Source of the DNA: Deltaproteobacteria bacterium | GTDB taxonomy: Bacteria > Desulfobacterota > Desulfovibrionia > Desulfovibrionales > Desulfovibrionaceae | Direction: 5' to 3' | Assembly (NCBI GenBank): GCA_031285295.1 | Contig: JAITWK010000039.1 | Location: 119,104 to 183,103, forward strand | Length of the DNA: 64,000 bases | In this document: positions 60,518-64,000 of the stretch, piece after piece | Numbering within the stretch: the stretch's first letter is position 1 | How the letters are laid out: every line of letters starts with the position of its first letter | Notes under the pieces: model-generated | Databases searched by the model: none | What the model was told of the DNA's origin: nothing | The model's input: the letters and a program-made list of their open reading frames with translations, nothing else | Position numbers and translations under genes: made by a program

Positions 60518-60840
60518 TATTTTAAATTCCTGATAACGGTCATGACTTCACGCTTGGCCTCGGCCAGTTCGTCTATCAGTCGGTTAATTTCGATTGTTCG
60601 GGTCAAAGTCTTTTCGCCCAGGGCGTGTTTCAGGAGTCCGCCAAGCCTGCCGAAGTCGGCCTTGAGTCGGATGAGGTCAAGCACGGCCTGCCGCTCCATG
60701 CTGTTTTTGATTTCGTAGCCAAGGCAAATCCGCTTGGCGAAAGTTGACATTGATAGCCTGGCTCTGGCTGCTTTCTCATAAACGGCCTGATGCTCGGCTG
60801 GTGAGAGGTAAACACGGACGGCTTTTTTTGTGGTTGCCAT
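60517..60840 (-). CDS. traJ: TraJ-like relaxosome protein (MobC/ribbon-helix-helix type)
   Basis: 107 aa: KKAVRVYLSPAEHQAVYEKA, ARLSMSTFAKRICLGYEI, then a helical C-terminus. The beta-strand plus helix opening is that of TraJ/MobC oriT-binding proteins that recruit the relaxase. It overlaps traI by one base. The spacer to the upstream gene is only 12 bp, so oriT is not directly upstream. Confidence 0.88.
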   Translation of the reverse strand: MATTKKAVRVYLSPAEHQAVYEKAARARLSMSTFAKRICLGYEIKNSMERQAVLDLIRLKADFGRLGGLLKHALGEKTLTRTIEINRLIDELAEAKREVMTVIRNLK

Positions 60841-60852
60841 GGCGTTTTCCTA

Positions 60853-61818
60853 CTACACAAAATTTATTATATTTAAGCAAATATCTCTCACATTATTCCT
60901 GCCGTAGGTATGGCGCACTGAGGCCATAAAATGAGCAAACATCAAATTAATGTAACGATCTGCTCCTTCTTTTGATAATTCTGCCAAATCCTGTATACAA
61001 TTTCCATGCTGTTTAATAAATGCATCAATGGTATTTGTATATTCAGAAAATTTAAAATCTATCCACTGTAATTGGTCGCAAGAATCAGCCAATGCCTTGA
61101 TTATATCTAATTGATGTTGATTAACTGGTTCAGCACCTTCTTTTTTTGGTTTATGGATCATCTTTTGTATAAATTTATATACAGTAATTTGATAATCATC
61201 TTTAGCAGTAGTCAGCGTTAATTCATTTATGATTGCGTGGGCAGTTTCCTGTGGCATTTTGTCGAGGTAGGCCCAATAAGCAATAAGGCCGTGTAAAAAT
61301 TTATCTTGCCTGATTTCGTGGGGTAAATCATTTGGGTTCTTGTGAACCTGCTGACCTTCCAAAAGTTTTTCAAAAGAAATACGAACCTGCTTGAGCTTTT
61401 CGCTATCTCCTTCTAAGGCGGCAACCTTTTTATCCATCAAAGCTTTTTCTTTTTGAAGCCTTTCGACTAGGGCCGTTTCCATCTGGTTGAAGGCCAGAAT
61501 ATATTTTATCTTCCACTCAAGGGCCTCTTTGCCGGTGAAGCCCATAGCCAGCATAGCAAAGCCGTCTCGTGTAACTCGATAGGCCGGATCCTTGCGAATG
61601 CCTCCAGATGCAGGCAGAACAACGTTTTCTTCTATGGGCTCAAAATTGATGGAGGCCCATTCTTCCGGAAGGTCTTGAATGAGGTTCCTAATATCTCGCA
61701 AAACATTGTTATGTGACTTGCCAAAATGCTTGGCAATTTGCATGGACGAAGCCATAAACTTGTTATTTTCCAAGACAATTTCAATTTCCTTAACCGCGTC
61801 AAGTTTCTTTCTGGCCAT
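60853..61818 (-). CDS. Rha-family phage-type regulatory protein
   Basis: 321 aa. Residues about 15-110 match the Rha domain (MASSMQIAKHFGKSHNNVLRDIRNL, YRVTRDGFAMLAMGFTGKEALEWKIKYILAFNQME). A coiled coil (about 115-145) and a helical C-terminal domain of about 170 residues follow, not recognised. AGGAGAG lies upstream of ATG 61818. Such proteins act as lysogeny or transfer regulators. Confidence 0.82.
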   Translation of the reverse strand: MARKKLDAVKEIEIVLENNKFMASSMQIAKHFGKSHNNVLRDIRNLIQDLPEEWASINFEPIEENVVLPASGGIRKDPAYRVTRDGFAMLAMGFTGKEALEWKIKYILAFNQMETALVERLQKEKALMDKKVAALEGDSEKLKQVRISFEKLLEGQQVHKNPNDLPHEIRQDKFLHGLIAYWAYLDKMPQETAHAIINELTLTTAKDDYQITVYKFIQKMIHKPKKEGAEPVNQHQLDIIKALADSCDQLQWIDFKFSEYTNTIDAFIKQHGNCIQDLAELSKEGADRYINLMFAHFMASVRHTYGRNNVRDICLNIINFV

Positions 61819-61884
61819 GATTTTTTTCTCTCCTCCGGTTTTAGCGTTGAGCAGCGGAGCTGCGAATAAGCCCCGTCAGAGACG

Positions 61885-61940
61885 GGCAGGATGTGAAATA
61901 AGATTGCATCAGCAAGCTTACTTCACATATCCTGCCTTTT
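61885..61940 (+). terminator. long hairpin with T tract
   Basis: GGCAGGATGTGAA pairs with TTCACATATCCTGCC (two-base bulge), loop about 25 nt, followed by TTTT on the + strand. No + strand gene precedes it, so a role as an oriT-like stem or recombination site is equally possible. Confidence 0.45.
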
Positions 61941-61951
61941 AGTATTGCTTC

Positions 61952-62005
61952 TTTATTTTGTAAAGCGTGATATATGGAGCGTAATAATGTGTTATTTTCG
62001 GTTGG
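61952..62005. repeat. direct repeat, copy 1
   Basis: TTTATTTTGTAAAGCGTG, then GGAGCGTAATAATGTGT and ATTTTCGGTT. It recurs at 62152 with small changes. Confidence 0.65.
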
Positions 62006-62151
62006 TTTACCTATTTTACATCATTTATAGCGCATTTATACCGTCTGTATTGATAGAGAATAACTCATAATAACCAAATCAAGAGTTGATACGCCAATAA
62101 ATTACGATTATTAACATTATTTAGAGTACAAAAAACTTTTTTTATTACCAA

Positions 62152-62197
62152 TTTATTTTGTAAAACGTGCGGAATAATGTGTAATTTTCGGTTATTA
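62152..62197. repeat. direct repeat, copy 2
   Basis: TTTATTTTGTAAAACGTG, then GGAATAATGTGT and ATTTTCGGTT, exactly 200 bp after copy 1, with an internal deletion of about 10 bases. Confidence 0.65.
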
Positions 62198-62305
62198 CAA
62201 ATATTCTATCAAATTTCCTGTTTGTATGCCTATAGTTACAGATAATCCCTGATAGTTGATGGCAAAAGAGCAAATAACACCAAAAATTACTGTAATTCTG
62301 CTTTT

Positions 62306-63175
62306 TTAGAACATATCAAGGATTTTAACTGCATTACGTTCCTGTTTTGCTACAATATGGGCATAGCGCTGTGTTATCTGGATTGTTTTATGTCCTAAAA
62401 TCTTGCCAATTACTTCAAGACTAACTCCACTTTGTACAAGCCAACTTGCAAAAGTATGGCGCAAACTATGAAAAACAATTTGTTGTCGCCTATCTGTTAT
62501 TCCACGGTTTAAGCCGGATTGATTTACGGCTAATCTGAAAATTTTACTTGCTTGATTTATTTTCTGACTATTATTAGTAAAAAGGTAATCAGAACGGTTT
62601 GATAAGTATTTTTCTATGGTCAGTTTTGCTTTATCATTTAAAGGAACAATGCGACTCATAGAATTTTTTGAATCAAGTATATAAACTGAAGAACTGTCTA
62701 AATGTATATTGCTACAGCGTAAATTGAATATTTCGCTTGCTCTCATGCCAGTATTTAAGGCAAAGTTCGAAATATCAAACCATAATGGCGATAATGAGCA
62801 TAAATTATCGAGAAGAAGGGCGGATTCTTTTTTAGTCAAAAATCGCATGCGTTTATTATCATATTTAGGCATAATAAATATAGGTAGTTTTCCGCGATAT
62901 GCATCAAGAAGGCACATTTTATTGAATATTCGTTTTATTAAACCAAGGCAATGATGTATTGTTTGCGGGCTTAATTGTTTTTCTTCCATGGCAGTTGTAA
63001 AATCTAACAGACTTTCAGTTGTTATGCTGGAAAGAGTACGATTTTTAAAATACGGTTCAATATGATTTTTCCAGTATCCTAAATCTGTTTTACCTATGAC
63101 CTGTTTTGAGCTGAATCTTTTATAAAAAATATCCCAAGATTTATACAGCATCAATGACATAATATTAGACTCCAT
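62306..63175 (-). CDS. int: tyrosine recombinase (integrase)
   Basis: 289 aa. N-terminal SAM-like core-binding domain, then the catalytic domain with Arg in NTGMRASEIFNLR, HSLRHTFASWL (HxxR), LGHKTIQITQRYAHI (His and nucleophilic Tyr). An ATG five codons downstream is also possible. It lies 270 bp from the right attachment repeat and is strongly AT-rich like the neighbouring spacer. It probably integrates and excises the 49397-63501 element. Confidence 0.92.
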   Translation of the reverse strand: MESNIMSLMLYKSWDIFYKRFSSKQVIGKTDLGYWKNHIEPYFKNRTLSSITTESLLDFTTAMEEKQLSPQTIHHCLGLIKRIFNKMCLLDAYRGKLPIFIMPKYDNKRMRFLTKKESALLLDNLCSLSPLWFDISNFALNTGMRASEIFNLRCSNIHLDSSSVYILDSKNSMSRIVPLNDKAKLTIEKYLSNRSDYLFTNNSQKINQASKIFRLAVNQSGLNRGITDRRQQIVFHSLRHTFASWLVQSGVSLEVIGKILGHKTIQITQRYAHIVAKQERNAVKILDMF

Positions 63176-63445
63176 ATGATGTTTTTTGTTCTCTTGATTG
63201 AATTTTTGCTTCTTCTAGAATAAAGCACTTTTCAATTTGGAGAAATTTCTGTTATTTTTCTGTACAGATTTCTATCATATCGGATAAATATTATAAAATT
63301 TATGGCTATGTGTTGATTCTTGGATATTTTTTTTAGATGTGATGCTTCAGGAGTAGAGTTTAACTAAAATTAACCAAATTTTGCTTGATTTTTTTGTGTT
63401 ATTGATGTTTTATAAACGTGATTTCATAGCGGGCGTTAGGTGTGT

Positions 63446-63501
63446 AGGACAACGGCCTTTCACGCCGTCGACAGGGGTTCAAATCCCCTAGGGGACGCCA
63501 A
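63446..63501. repeat. right attachment repeat (partial tRNA-Glu copy)
   Basis: 3' half of tRNA-Glu from AGGACAACGGCC through CCA-A, without any 5' half, so it is not a gene. 53 of 56 positions match 49397-49452. It is both the right end of the first element and the left end of the next one. Confidence 0.85.
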
Positions 63502-63621
63502 AACATTTATCAAAGAGGTCTAAGCAAGTCTTTTAAGTTTATGAAATAGCAAGACTTTGAAGCAAAAAATGTGTGAGTAGGTCTACGTTTGTACGCTTCA
63601 GTCCAGCGCCGATGTGAGTTG

Positions 63622-63676
63622 AAATGTGAGTAGGAATTTGCTATAAAGCGAATACCTACTCACATTTTTTTTGGAG
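63622..63676 (+). terminator. hairpin with T tract abutting the second integrase start
   Basis: AAATGTGAGTAGG.ATTTGC pairs with GCGAAT.CCTACTCACATTT over 19 bp with one mismatch, then eight T and GGAG seven bases before ATG 63683. Same design as 49559-49609 at the left end of the first element. Confidence 0.75.
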
Positions 63677-63682
63677 CTTCAT

Positions 63683-64000
63683 ATGGGAAAACTCACTGTC
63701 AAATTCGTTGAGGGAGTAAAGGCTACCGACAAAAAAGCAGCTTACGGCGATGGGGAAGCCTTGGAGCTTCACGTCGAACCGTCCAAAAGAAAAGGCTGCA
63801 CCAAAAAATGGATTGCCCGCTTCCGGTGGGACGGCAAGGCGAACAATAAAACGCTCGGCGCATTGCCCGATACCTCTCTGGCGGAAGCAAGGCAGTTAAA
63901 CGCCGCTTTCCGCGCCCATCTCGATCAGGGGCTTCACCCCGCCCTCTTTGTTCCGCCGCAAATGGCGCGAAAAGCAAAAGCGCAAAAAAGAAGCCCCGAT
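63683..64000 (+). CDS. P4-type integrase, N-terminal part (runs off the window)
   Basis: 106 codons to the window edge. MGKLTVKFVEGVKATDKKAA, YGDGEALELHVEPS, KKWIARFRWDGKANNKTLG and SLAEARQLNAAFRAHLDQG are the DUF4102 arm-binding domain of P4-like integrases, which use tRNA genes. It begins 182 bp after the partial tRNA-Glu, so a second island begins here. Confidence 0.88.
   Translation, partial: MGKLTVKFVEGVKATDKKAAYGDGEALELHVEPSKRKGCTKKWIARFRWDGKANNKTLGALPDTSLAEARQLNAAFRAHLDQGLHPALFVPPQMARKAKAQKRSPD

Larger units (their letters stand above)
61819..62305. other. AT-rich intergenic region with hairpin and direct repeats
   Basis: 487 bp without a gene, between the Rha-type gene and the integrase. 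It contains the hairpin at 61885-61936 and two 200-bp-spaced direct repeats (61952 and 62152). Such a layout would suit recombinase arm sites, an origin or an oriT; none is proven. Confidence 0.6.
63446..64000. mobile_element. left end of a second integrative element in tandem
   Basis: The partial tRNA-Glu at 63446 is followed by a P4-type integrase in the orientation usual for islands that start at a tRNA. The far end is outside the window. Confidence 0.65.

Noticed and set aside
63446..63500. A second tRNA-Glu gene
   Set aside because: Only the 3' half is present; D arm and acceptor 5' strand are missing. It is an attachment-site remnant.

Overview
The window looks like the chromosome of a member of the Desulfovibrionaceae or a close relative (anaerobic deltaproteobacterial sulfate reducers). 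This rests on overall protein character (RpoB of 1376 aa, a tuf-rpmG-trpT-secE-nusG-rplKAJL block) and moderate-to-high GC core genes; no 16S gene is present, so the placement is inference.

Layout. (1) 1-6095, minus strand: 5' part of rpoC and all of rpoB. (2) 6096-26113: an accessory island of about 20 kb lying between rplL and rpoB, two genes that are normally adjacent. Working back along the minus strand it holds a sulfonate-type ABC importer, then one long tightly packed operon: methyltransferase-WbsX glycosyltransferase, Wzm/Wzt-type exporter, a sulfotransferase fused to a radical SAM protein, two more paralogues of that radical SAM protein, two methyltransferases, a sulfotransferase, and CysD plus CysNC, which make the sulfate donor PAPS. 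A GT2 glycosyltransferase lies divergently. Together this reads as a system that builds, sulfates and exports a surface glycan. One radical SAM gene is switched by a C10 tract and is out of frame here. (3) 26231-31880, minus strand: tRNA-Thr, -Tyr, -Gly, -Thr, tuf, rpmG, tRNA-Trp, secE, nusG, rplK, rplA, rplJ, rplL, closed by a terminator that isolates rpoBC. (4) 31997-49146: ordinary core genes (argB, deacetylase, cbpA, clpB, a Dsb-like protein, mltB-like, rsm22-like, rpsT, adk, tilS, a HerA/DUF853 ATPase, hslU, degP) with a family of about 125-130 bp extragenic palindromes.

(5) 49375-63501: a roughly 14 kb integrative element in a tRNA-Glu gene, bounded by 56-bp imperfect repeats. It carries an IncP-like but incomplete conjugation set (TraK, TraL, a TraM-position protein, TrbJ, TrbL, TraJ, relaxase TraI) with no coupling protein and no VirB4/VirB11-type ATPases, plus a tyrosine recombinase, a Rha-type regulator, and several unusual cargo features. 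These include a tail-collar protein behind a (CA)27 switch tract, a lipoprotein gene antisense to the start of trbL, three copies of a covarying hairpin with a GTTGGCG loop, and a Mor-like repeat regulator. (6) 63446-64000: the start of a second, P4-type integrase element in tandem at the same site.

The strongest candidates for something undescribed are the phase-variable sulfotransferase/radical SAM glycan island inside the split ribosomal protein-RNA polymerase operon, and the structured hairpin family and switchable collar protein of the integrative element.
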